64,000 bases of DNA, taken from contig NZ_CP139979.1 of NCBI RefSeq assembly GCF_034424525.1, forward strand, positions 2,505,001-2,569,000. The letters run 5' to 3'. The position numbers were made by a program, and so were the translations under genes. Within the stretch, counting starts at the first letter, position 1. Each line of letters begins with the position of its first letter. The stretch is from Sphingobium yanoikuyae. Lineage in GTDB: Bacteria > Pseudomonadota > Alphaproteobacteria > Sphingomonadales > Sphingomonadaceae. The notes under the pieces were generated by a model, which made no database searches, was not told where the DNA came from, and was given only the letters and a program-made list of their open reading frames with translations. Of the stretch, positions 1 through 7,870 are shown piece after piece.

Positions 1-71
1 TCTCGTTCGACTTGCATGTATTAGGCATGCCGCCAGCGTTCGTTCTGAGCCAGGATCAAACTCTCAAGTTT
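1..71 (-). rRNA. rrs: 16S ribosomal RNA, 5' end (partial)
   Basis: The reverse complement reads the universal start of 16S rRNA, including AGAGTTTGATCCTGGCTCAG, then the conserved AACGAACGCTGGCGGC segment and the path to CAAGTCGAACGA. The mature 5' end is placed at about 71 by analogy with alphaproteobacterial 16S. The rest of the gene and the operon lie beyond the left edge. The boxA and promoter at 265-427 match its orientation. Confidence 0.97.
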
Positions 72-264
72 GATGTCCGATCTCCAACCAGGCGGAATAA
101 GCCCGATCAGAAACCGCTCATTTTCAGGAGCCATTCCTGCACAATATATTCTAGTGGAATATATCGAGACATATAGGAACGGCCTAAATTTATCTGAATC
201 CCTACGCCTGAAAGCCGTAAGAACCCAGGGCCGCCGCCCACATGTCCCTTCATCTAAATCACAA

Positions 265-276
265 TGTCAAAGAGCC
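265..276 (-). promoter_or_regulatory. rRNA boxA antitermination element
   Basis: The minus strand reads GGCTCTTTGACA, close to the boxA consensus TGCTCTTTAACA bound by NusB/NusE in rRNA leaders. It sits about 195 bases upstream of the 16S start and downstream of the promoter at 399-427, as expected for an rRNA operon. Confidence 0.75.
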
Positions 277-398
277 GTCCAAACATCGAAGCGGACAGTG
301 ATCGTTCCCCGCTATTTCTATCGGGGGACATACTGTCCTGCTATGTTGGCGACCGTGCGTGGCGAAAACCGTTGGTCATCACCGCGTCGGTGGAGTGG

Positions 399-427
399 CA
401 TCTAGGCCCGTCAGGCGAACCCGTCAA
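399..427 (-). promoter_or_regulatory. rRNA operon promoter
   Basis: On the minus strand a -35 box TTGACG (422-427) and a -10 box TAGATG (399-404) are separated by exactly 17 bases. An A/T-rich stretch (ATTTTTTGCG) lies just upstream of the -35 and could act as an UP element. Transcription would start near 392, about 320 bases before the 16S gene, with boxA in between. Confidence 0.65.
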
Positions 428-787
428 CACCTTTCTCGCAAAAAATGGCTCAGAAGCCGAAAATCACCGCGCAACGCCCCATCTGCATGCCCTGGAGGCT
501 GCGCCACGAGGCCGACTTGTAGAAGGAACAGAATAACTTAATTCACGCCCCTGCCCCTTTCGGTTAGCAATCCGGCCGCGATCCCATCGCCCTCGCCTCC
601 GCAAAGACGACGACGTCATGCGCTTCCTTTCACATTGACGGGACAGCAGCGTCGAAACCGGCGCAGCCGCCTGGGGACAGTTCATGACCTTTGCACAATT
701 TGCGCAATCTTCCGACGCCACGCCGGATATGCCGTGATGGAAAGTGGGGGGTCGCTCGTTCTGGACATCGGGTCGGAAGAATAAGGC

Positions 788-3331
788 GTGTCCGTGATAC
801 GAAGGTGCAGAAGAGCCGGTGTCGCGCGGCCGGGGCGGTATGCGCTGCGCCGGATCGCGACAATCGGCGCGCCCCTATTCCTGGCCATGCCCCTCATCAC
901 CGCCCCGGCATTCGCGCGCAACGGCAGCGACACGGCATTCGACATACCGCGTCAGAAGCTGGAAACCGCAATCCAGCAGCTCGCCTTGCAGGCCGGCCGG
1001 CAGATCGTCTTCCCCTCCGCCCTGGCCGGTTCGGCGACATCGCATCGGCTGTCGGGCGCCATGTCCTTTTCGAGCGCGCTGCGCCGGCTGCTCAAGGGCA
1101 GCGGCCTGACCTTCCGGGAGACGGACGCCCATGTCATCCTGATCGAACCGGCCTCCCCGGTCCGCGGCACAGCCGACATTGCAGCCGCCCCCCTCCCATC
1201 CCCCCTGCCCCCGGCCCGCCCGCTGATCGTCACCGCCCAGCGCCGAACCGATCCGGTCAGCTTTGCCGGCGACCTGCGGTTGCGGCCCAGCGCGGCGGGG
1301 ATTGCCGCCCTGGTCGAAGCCAGTCCGGGCATCAGCAGCGAACCGGGCAATGCCGGGCAGCGCGCGCTGATCGTGCGCGGCGTCGGCATGGCGGGAGAAT
1401 CCACCACTCTGGTCTATTTCGGTGATGTGCCGATCGCCGGCCCGTCGGGCACCGGCAGCGACGCCGCGCGCACGACCAGCGACCTGTCGCTGGTGGACGT
1501 GGCGCAGGTCCGCATCGCGCGCACCGCACGCAGCGCCGAACATGGCGTCGGCGCGCTCGCCGGCGAGATCGAGATCGCGCCGGAAGAACCGCATCTGGGC
1601 CAATGGGGCGGCGGCGCCAACCTGGGCCTGGGCATGCAGCAGGGCGGCGATCCCGACCTGTCGGCCTCCTCCACGCTCAATATTCCGCTGGGCGCGCGCG
1701 CCGCCCTGCGCGCGACCGCCTATGCCAGCCGCGCGGGCGGCTATGTCGACAATGTTCGCACCGGCGCGCGCAACGTCAATGACGACGACATATCGGGGCT
1801 GCGCCTGATCGCGCGGATCGTGCCGCAGCCCGATCTCGACATATCGGCGCTGCTCACCTGGCAGCATCGCCGCATCGCAGACGCCTCCTCCTGGTTCCAG
1901 TCGCTCGGCCCCTATCGCACCGATCGCTATTTCGCCGCGCCCACCACCCATGACTTCCTGATGGGGCGGCTCAAGATCGGCTATGGCGGCGGCCCGGTCC
2001 GTCTGACCAGCATCACCGCCGCCTATCGCTGGTCGCTCGACCGGCGGTATGATCGGACCAAGGCCACCTTGCTGCAGGGGCAGGATCCCGAAGCCTGCCA
2101 GCGTTATTTCGGGCTCGACAGTCCATCCTGCGATCCGGCCCAGACGCAGCAGTTCGCCGATTATGCCGCCGGCTTCGCGCCATCGCTGCTGCATATTCCG
2201 ATCGTGTCGACCCGCATCCTGCAGGAACTGCGCCTGGGGCATGACAATGCCCATGGCCTCGGCTGGGTGGCGGGCGTGCTGATCGATCATCGCAGCGAGC
2301 GGCTGCGCAGCGAACTCTCCTCCTACAGCGGTGATCCCGATGTGACTGGCGAACTGTTCGGTGCCCGCCGGCTGGCGATCAGCCGCGATCAGGCGGCGCT
2401 GTTCGGGACGCTCTCCTATCGGGAGGATGATCTGCTCGTCTCGCTCGGGCTGCGCTATGATGATTATCGCGTCGCGTCGCAGAATGACGTGGTCGTGCCC
2501 AATCTGCTCAGCGGATCGATCGACTCCTGGCCGCGCACCGTCAGCCGCTCGGGCGGGCTCAGCACCCGCGTCCATATCGACCTGCCGATCGCGCCGGGCG
2601 CCAGCTGGCATACCCAGCTGACGCGCAGCATCCGGCCGGGCGGGGTCAACACCGCATCTGTGCTGCTGCCCGACCGGCGCACCTATGATGGCGACAGCCT
2701 GTGGGGTGCTGAACTCGGCTTCAACCTGCATCTCTGGCGCGACAGCGAGATGACGCTGACCGCCTATATGAACGACTGGCGCGACATGCAGTATCGGGCC
2801 CTGTCGGAAAATCGCTCGCACGCCTATCTGGTCAATGTCGGCAACGCGATGATCCTGGGCACCGAGTTCGAACTGGTCGCCCGGCCGCTGCCGGGCCTGA
2901 CCGCCCGGCTGGAAGCCAGCCTGATCCGCGCCGACCTGACCCGCGTGTCCGACGCCGCGCCGCTGGTCGGCGGCGCCGACAAGGGCGACAGCATCCCCTT
3001 CGTGCCGCATCGCCGGTTGCAGGCCAGCTTGGCGCGCAGCTGGTCGGTCGGCGGCCATGGCCAACTGACGGTCGAGGGCGACTGGCAATATCAGTCCGGC
3101 TCCTGGTCCACCTTCACCCGTGACGATCCCGATTTCGTCGAGACGTCGAGCTTCTCGTTGTTCGGTGCGGGGCTGAGCTGGCGCCGGGAACGGACCAGCC
3201 TGTCGCTGCGCGCGCGCAATATTTTCAACCGCGTCGCGAATTTGCGCGCGGTGACTAACGGATATGGGGTCGGTCAAACGTTCAGTTCAGGACCGCGATC
3301 GATCCTGCTGAGCTGGGACCGGCATTGGTGA
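788..3331 (+). CDS. TonB-dependent receptor with STN signalling domain
   Basis: Outer-membrane TonB-dependent transporter of 847 residues with a GTG start. A signal peptide ends near residue 43 (APAFA). Residues about 50-120 form a secretin/TonB short N-terminal (STN) domain, the module that passes ligand occupancy to a FecR-type protein. A TonB-box-like LIVTAQRR follows near residue 150, then a plug containing LIVRGVG and a long beta-barrel. The protein ends in Trp rather than the common Phe. The ECF sigma and FecR genes follow directly on the same strand, so it probably triggers their cell-surface signalling. Substrate unknown; siderophore or another scarce nutrient is typical for the family. 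Confidence 0.9.
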   Translation: MSVIRRCRRAGVARPGRYALRRIATIGAPLFLAMPLITAPAFARNGSDTAFDIPRQKLETAIQQLALQAGRQIVFPSALAGSATSHRLSGAMSFSSALRRLLKGSGLTFRETDAHVILIEPASPVRGTADIAAAPLPSPLPPARPLIVTAQRRTDPVSFAGDLRLRPSAAGIAALVEASPGISSEPGNAGQRALIVRGVGMAGESTTLVYFGDVPIAGPSGTGSDAARTTSDLSLVDVAQVRIARTARSAEHGVGALAGEIEIAPEEPHLGQWGGGANLGLGMQQGGDPDLSASSTLNIPLGARAALRATAYASRAGGYVDNVRTGARNVNDDDISGLRLIARIVPQPDLDISALLTWQHRRIADASSWFQSLGPYRTDRYFAAPTTHDFLMGRLKIGYGGGPVRLTSITAAYRWSLDRRYDRTKATLLQGQDPEACQRYFGLDSPSCDPAQTQQFADYAAGFAPSLLHIPIVSTRILQELRLGHDNAHGLGWVAGVLIDHRSERLRSELSSYSGDPDVTGELFGARRLAISRDQAALFGTLSYREDDLLVSLGLRYDDYRVASQNDVVVPNLLSGSIDSWPRTVSRSGGLSTRVHIDLPIAPGASWHTQLTRSIRPGGVNTASVLLPDRRTYDGDSLWGAELGFNLHLWRDSEMTLTAYMNDWRDMQYRALSENRSHAYLVNVGNAMILGTEFELVARPLPGLTARLEASLIRADLTRVSDAAPLVGGADKGDSIPFVPHRRLQASLARSWSVGGHGQLTVEGDWQYQSGSWSTFTRDDPDFVETSSFSLFGAGLSWRRERTSLSLRARNIFNRVANLRAVTNGYGVGQTFSSGPRSILLSWDRHW

Positions 3332-3332
3332 T

Positions 3333-3354
3333 GCGGGTCGCCGGGGCGGCCCGC
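3333..3354 (+). terminator. Hairpin between receptor and sigma factor genes
   Basis: Arms GCGGGTCG (3333-3340) and CGGCCCGC (3347-3354) pair with one U-G wobble around a six-base loop. There is no T tract, so this is more likely an attenuating or mRNA-stabilising hairpin than a full terminator. Confidence 0.35.
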
Positions 3355-3389
3355 AAGGGGTTTGAAAGCGCGGACAAGGGGTTTCGGGG

Positions 3390-3923
3390 TTGAACCGTCT
3401 ATCAGGATCGTCGTTGCCGCAACCGGGCGGGGCGGAAAACAGGGCGACCGACTATTCCGCCTATATCCCGGCGCTGCGCCGCTATTTTGCCCGCCGCGTC
3501 ACCAGCGCCCATATCGTCGACGACCTGGTGCAGGATGTGATGCTGCGCATGCATGTGCGCCAGTCGCCCGACGGCATCGACAATCTGGAAGGCTATATCT
3601 TCCGCACCGCATCCAGCGTATTGCGCGATCAGGCGCGGCGCGATCAGGTCCGTCATGCCAAGGGGCATGATGAACTGACGGAAAAGGATCATCCTGCTGA
3701 GGAACGGACCGCCGACCGCGTCTTACAGGCAAGGGAAGAGATCGCCCAGGTCGTCCGCGCGCTGGAAGAGCTGCCGGAACGGACCCGCGACATCTTCCTG
3801 ATGCGGCGCTACGAAGGGCTGGCCTATGGCGATATTGCGGAAAGGCTGGGCATTTCGGTGAGCGCGATCGAGAAACATGTCGCCAAGGCCGTCGCGCATA
3901 TCGCCCGGCGCATGGCACGATAG
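3390..3923 (+). CDS. ECF sigma factor, FecI type
   Basis: RNA polymerase sigma-70 factor of the extracytoplasmic function group, 177 residues. Region 2 contains DLVQDVMLRMHVR and GYIFRTASSVLRDQARRD. Region 4 contains ALEELPERTRDIFLMRRYEG and a helix-turn-helix (DIAERLGISVSAIEKHV). The proposed start is TTG, preceded by an AAGGGG element, because no in-frame ATG precedes region 2. The FecR gene begins 15 bases after its stop, so the two are probably co-translated. It likely directs transcription of the upstream receptor when that receptor is occupied. Confidence 0.88.
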   Translation: MNRLSGSSLPQPGGAENRATDYSAYIPALRRYFARRVTSAHIVDDLVQDVMLRMHVRQSPDGIDNLEGYIFRTASSVLRDQARRDQVRHAKGHDELTEKDHPAEERTADRVLQAREEIAQVVRALEELPERTRDIFLMRRYEGLAYGDIAERLGISVSAIEKHVAKAVAHIARRMAR

Positions 3924-3938
3924 GATAGCGGTCACTTC

Positions 3939-5006
3939 ATGACCCAGGACGGGGACGACCCCTTCGACATCGCCGCCGCCCATTGGGCGCGGTTGCAGTC
4001 CGGCACGGCGACATCCGCCGAGCGGGCGGCGATTGCCGCCTGGTGCGACGCGGCCCCGGCGCATCGCGCGGCCATGGACGCGGTCGAGCGCGGCTGGGAC
4101 GTCGCCGGCGCTGCGGAGCAGGATGATGCGATGGCGGCGATGCTCGCCCAGATGCAGGCGCGCCAGACCGAAGCTTCCGCCCCCTCGACCAGCCGCCGCC
4201 CGTGGCGCGCGGCCTTGCTGGCAGCCTCGCTGACCGCGCTGCTGGCGGTGCCGGCAACGCTCTGGTTCACCAGCCGCCCTGCCGAGCATCCCGTGCCGCC
4301 CGCCCTGTCCGGCGAACAGGTGGCACAGGCGACGGGCACGCGCCTGTTCAGCCCCGCCGGCCGCCGCCGTAATATCCAGTTGCCCGACGGATCGCGCGTG
4401 ATCCTGGACGCCGACAGTGCGATCCGCTTTGCCTTCTCTGCCGACAAGCGGGCGGTCGCGCTGGAATCGGGGCGCGCCTATTTCGCCGTCCAGAAGGACA
4501 AGAGCCGCCCCTTCAGCGTGTCGGCCGGCAAGCTGACCGCCACGGCAGTCGGCACCGCCTTCGACGTGTCGCGCCTGTCGGGCCGGGAACAGGTCACCAC
4601 GACCGAGGGGCTTGTCCGCGTCGTGACGGCTGCGGCAACCCACAATGGCAGCCGCGCCACCCTGCTGCCCGCCGGCATGCGGCTGACGCAGAAGGATCAG
4701 AGCGTTTCGGTCGACCCGGTCGACGTGACCCGCGAAAGCGCCTGGCGCGACGGGCGCATCGTCTTCACCGGTCGCTGCCTGTCCGATGTCGCGGCGGAAA
4801 TGAACCGCTATGGCTCGGGCCGGCTGGAGGTGAAGGAGGATGCCGCGCATATCGCCATCAGCGGCGTGTTCGACATCGACAATGCCGATGGTCTGGCCGA
4901 AGCGCTGGAGCAACAGGGCCTTGTGCATGTAGCACGTAACGCCGACCGGATCGTCCTGACCCGCGGCGATCAGATCATCCCCGGCGACTGCGCCGTCCGG
5001 GGATGA
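3939..5006 (+). CDS. FecR-family anti-sigma factor
   Basis: Inner-membrane sigma regulator of 355 residues. Residues 1-60 form the cytoplasmic anti-sigma head (DUF4880-like: DPFDIAAAHWARLQSGTAT, then AERAAIAAWCDAAPAHRAA). One membrane segment lies at about 91-110. A periplasmic FecR domain follows, including LPDGSRVILDADSAI and GRAYFAVQKDKSRPF, and it would contact the STN domain of the receptor at 788-3331. It is the last gene of the receptor-sigma-anti-sigma set and is followed by a hairpin at 5016-5039. Confidence 0.9.
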   Translation: MTQDGDDPFDIAAAHWARLQSGTATSAERAAIAAWCDAAPAHRAAMDAVERGWDVAGAAEQDDAMAAMLAQMQARQTEASAPSTSRRPWRAALLAASLTALLAVPATLWFTSRPAEHPVPPALSGEQVAQATGTRLFSPAGRRRNIQLPDGSRVILDADSAIRFAFSADKRAVALESGRAYFAVQKDKSRPFSVSAGKLTATAVGTAFDVSRLSGREQVTTTEGLVRVVTAAATHNGSRATLLPAGMRLTQKDQSVSVDPVDVTRESAWRDGRIVFTGRCLSDVAAEMNRYGSGRLEVKEDAAHIAISGVFDIDNADGLAEALEQQGLVHVARNADRIVLTRGDQIIPGDCAVRG

Positions 5007-5015
5007 TCCGGAAGA

Positions 5016-5039
5016 ACGGGGCGCCTGTCGACGCCCCGT
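5016..5039. terminator. Terminator hairpin between convergent genes
   Basis: Perfect arms ACGGGGCG (5016-5023) and CGCCCCGT (5032-5039) enclose an eight-base loop, with pyrimidine-rich TCTTTCCCTT following on the plus strand. It lies between the ends of the convergent FecR and M14 genes and could serve both. Confidence 0.6.
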
Positions 5040-5048
5040 GTCTTTCCC

Positions 5049-7781
5049 TTATTTCCGATCGGCCGCGCCATAGAGCAGCGCGTTGAACAGGAATTTGAAC
5101 GTGCCATAGGATTGGGCGCGCTGCGCCACTTCCGGCCCCATCACCAGCAGCTTGCCCTTGCCGACATCGACATCGGCGACGGCGATCGTGCCGGCCAGCT
5201 TCTCCTGTCCCACGGCCCAGCCGCTGCGCAGCAGATCACGACCCTCGAACCAGGACACCTGGCCATAGGGGGTGGCATTCGCCGTCACGAAGGTCTGCGA
5301 GCGGTTGAAGAACATGTCCACCTGGTCGGGCAGGCCATAGGCCAACGGCTGGCGGTTATCGACGCGCGCGCGCAGGATCGATCCGGGGATGAAGAAGCTC
5401 TTGGTATCGAGCGGCTTCATCGCCCCCTCCACTTCCCGTGCCAGCGCGGGCTTGAGCGGCGTGCCTAGCAGGTCGATGAAGCGGGCCGAATTGCCGATCG
5501 CCACCACCGCGCCGCCATTGCGGGCGAAGTCCGCGACCGCCGGCACCGTCTTGGCATCGGTCAGATCGCCCAGCATCGGCACGAACTCGGCCGGCGTGTC
5601 CTTGACGTCCGGCTGCTTGCCGGCGCGGGCGGTTCCCCAGGCACCGCTCGGGGGCAGTGCGCCGTCGGCGAACAGCAACACATCATAATCCTTCGCCAGA
5701 TTGGCCGCATCCAGACGCTTGGCATAGACCGGCGCGAACGGGAATTCGAACTTCTCCAGCAGGAAGCGGGTCCAGCCGGTCGGGATATTGCCGCCATAGC
5801 GATCGACCAGGCCGATGCGCAGGGGCTTGAGCGCAATGCGTTCGCCCTGCGGCGCGGCATCGAGCGCATGGGCGGTCAGGCCCAGCTCCGTTACCGCGTC
5901 ACCGACGATCTTCTGCGCGCCGGCCGATGCCGGGATCCAGATCGCGCCGGCCTGCATCGCCTCGCCATCGGCGCTCACCGCCTGCTTCAGCCAGGCGGGA
6001 CGCACGCCCGCCTTCAACAGGCGGTTGGTCAGGATGAAGCTGTTGTTGCTTTCATGGCCGACGATCCAGCCCGCCTTGCCCTGCCCCACGATCCGGCCGG
6101 GCGGCGGCGCCAGCAGGTCGGGCACCGGGGTGAAATGCTGGTCCAGCCCGTCGAGCAGCCGATCAAAGCCGATCCCCATCTGATAGGCCAAAGTATAGCC
6201 GGTAATGTCATAGGGCGCCTTGGGCGGGCCACCGGGGAAATCCGTGTCATGCGGATGGTCCTGCGGCTCGAACATGTCGATCACATGCGGGCGATAGGCC
6301 TGGTCGGTGCGCACGATGTAGGAGCCGGCGGCATAGCTTTTCCCGCCCGCCTGGAACGGCGCGTCGGCCCGCTCCACCTCGACGCCATTCTTGATGAGCG
6401 CATTGAGGAAGGCGATGGCCGTCGGCATGTCGCGCTGGTCGGCGGGGATGATATAGGCGCGCGGATCACGCTCGGCCGGGGCTTGCAGCATCGTCTTGTA
6501 AAGGCCGGGATCGACCTTCTTGGGGCCACGCCCTTCATCCAGCGCCTTGGCATTGGCCAGCCGGTCGACCTTGGACGGGGTGATGGTCCAGCTATCCCTG
6601 CTGCCCTTCTCGATGCTGTTGGCGCCCATCTTCCAGATGTTGAACAACAGCCGCTCGCGATTGCGCGAGGCATAGTCGATGACGGCACGGTCCAGCGTCC
6701 ACTGATAGTCGAGCGAATCCTGCAAATGCCAGTCGCGCGGGCCGATCGGCATCATCTCGTCACCGCGCGGCAACTGGGTCGATGGCACCAGCGGGATCTT
6801 CGCCGGGGTCGGCCCGCCGATGATCTCGGTCAGCAGGCCGATGCTGTTGTGGAAATAGGCGACCGATCGTTCCATGCCATTGTGCCAGGTCGAATAGGGC
6901 GCCGCGCTGCGCGTGCCGGACCCGGCCTTGCCCTCGGAAATCAGGCGCGAATGCATGGCGAAGCCGACTTCGTTGAGCTGCGCCATGACGATCGGGTCAT
7001 AATTGAAATTGAACGGATCGCGGAACGGCGGCACGAACACCACCATGCCCTCCGGCCCGGTCTGATGCTGGTTGTAGACGATCTGCGGATACCATTGGCG
7101 GAACAGCACCCGATTGACATTCTCGGTCTCGGGCATCGCCGCCATGAAGCTGTCGCGGTTATTATCGTGGCCGATATATTTCTGGTAGAGGCGCGGCAGT
7201 GTCGCCATCTCGCGCTTCTTGGGATCGGCCGAGCGCATATACCAGTTGGCGACCAGTTCCATGCCGTCGGGATTGTCATGCGCGAACAGGATGATGCAGT
7301 CGTCCAGCATGCGCATCGTTTCCGGGTCCGACTGGGTCAGCATCCGGTAAAGCACCTGGATCTGCCCCTGCGACGTCACCGTCTCGGTCGCGTGCATGCC
7401 CGCGTCGATCCAGACCACCGCCTTGCCCTGCGCCGCCAGCGTGCGCGCCTGCGCCTCGTCCACGCCATGGGCGCGGGCCAGCTTCTCGGCAATCGTGCGA
7501 TACTCGTCCAGCTTGGCGAGGTTCGCGGGCGAGGAGACGATCGCCATCCACTGGCTGCGCCCTTCCGCGCTCTTGCCGATGTCGACCAGCTTCATCCGGT
7601 CGCTTTGGGTCGCCAGCTTCTGGAGATAGGCCTCATATTCGCTGTAATTGGCGAGATAATAGTCGGTCCCCGGCGGCTGCTTGAAGAAGCGTTCGGGCGG
7701 GGTCGGCGTGCTGGTCCGGGCCACGGCAGGCACGGCCTGCAACAGCAGTGCGCCCGACAGGAAAAGCCAATGGGGTTTCAT
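5049..7781 (-). CDS. Exported M14-family zinc carboxypeptidase
   Basis: Large secreted metallocarboxypeptidase-like protein of 910 residues. The start at 7781 is chosen because ATG follows GGAGAG at good spacing and opens a signal peptide ending near residue 21 (AVPAVA). The M14 zinc signature HATE is at residues 130-133, followed by HDNPDGMELV, DNNRDSF and an NQHQTGPEG segment. The C-terminal third (after residue 500) has no recognised catalytic motif and resembles the accessory region of long bacterial M14 proteins. It is the distal gene of the minus-strand series that begins with a TonB receptor at 15241, suggesting periplasmic trimming of peptides. Confidence 0.85.
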   Translation of the reverse strand: MKPHWLFLSGALLLQAVPAVARTSTPTPPERFFKQPPGTDYYLANYSEYEAYLQKLATQSDRMKLVDIGKSAEGRSQWMAIVSSPANLAKLDEYRTIAEKLARAHGVDEAQARTLAAQGKAVVWIDAGMHATETVTSQGQIQVLYRMLTQSDPETMRMLDDCIILFAHDNPDGMELVANWYMRSADPKKREMATLPRLYQKYIGHDNNRDSFMAAMPETENVNRVLFRQWYPQIVYNQHQTGPEGMVVFVPPFRDPFNFNYDPIVMAQLNEVGFAMHSRLISEGKAGSGTRSAAPYSTWHNGMERSVAYFHNSIGLLTEIIGGPTPAKIPLVPSTQLPRGDEMMPIGPRDWHLQDSLDYQWTLDRAVIDYASRNRERLLFNIWKMGANSIEKGSRDSWTITPSKVDRLANAKALDEGRGPKKVDPGLYKTMLQAPAERDPRAYIIPADQRDMPTAIAFLNALIKNGVEVERADAPFQAGGKSYAAGSYIVRTDQAYRPHVIDMFEPQDHPHDTDFPGGPPKAPYDITGYTLAYQMGIGFDRLLDGLDQHFTPVPDLLAPPPGRIVGQGKAGWIVGHESNNSFILTNRLLKAGVRPAWLKQAVSADGEAMQAGAIWIPASAGAQKIVGDAVTELGLTAHALDAAPQGERIALKPLRIGLVDRYGGNIPTGWTRFLLEKFEFPFAPVYAKRLDAANLAKDYDVLLFADGALPPSGAWGTARAGKQPDVKDTPAEFVPMLGDLTDAKTVPAVADFARNGGAVVAIGNSARFIDLLGTPLKPALAREVEGAMKPLDTKSFFIPGSILRARVDNRQPLAYGLPDQVDMFFNRSQTFVTANATPYGQVSWFEGRDLLRSGWAVGQEKLAGTIAVADVDVGKGKLLVMGPEVAQRAQSYGTFKFLFNALLYGAADRK

Positions 7782-7823
7782 GCAATCTCTCCAGATATCT
7801 GGTCGTAAGCGGGCAGAAAGAGG

Positions 7824-7852
7824 AAAGGGCGCGATGCTCGATCGCGCCCTTT
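7824..7852 (-). terminator. Intergenic hairpin after amidohydrolase
   Basis: Perfect 12-base arms, AAAGGGCGCGAT (7824-7835) and ATCGCGCCCTTT (7841-7852), enclose a five-base loop. On the minus strand it is followed by TCCTCTTTCT. It lies between the amidohydrolase and the M14 gene and could attenuate M14 expression. Confidence 0.55.
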
Positions 7853-7870
7853 GAAATAGGCCGTCAGCCC

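Larger units (their letters stand above)
72..787. other. rRNA leader and intergenic region
   Basis: About 716 bases separate the 16S gene from the first protein gene. The left half is the minus-strand rRNA leader, with boxA and promoter annotated separately. Short open frames here have no recognisable protein, no ribosome site and no conserved motif, so none is called. An AT-rich hairpin lies at 144-164 (arms ATATATTC and GAATATAT, five-base loop), inside the transcribed leader. I see nothing else in 430-787 beyond the presumed upstream region of the TonB receptor gene. Confidence 0.8.

Noticed and set aside
264..541. Short plus-strand frames in the rRNA leader region
   Set aside because: They overlap boxA and the rRNA promoter on the other strand, lack ribosome sites and show no conserved motif.
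875..3277. Very long open frame antisense to the first TonB receptor
   Set aside because: No start context, no domain and a composition typical of the complement of a GC-rich gene; the plus-strand receptor has a clear domain order and C-terminus.
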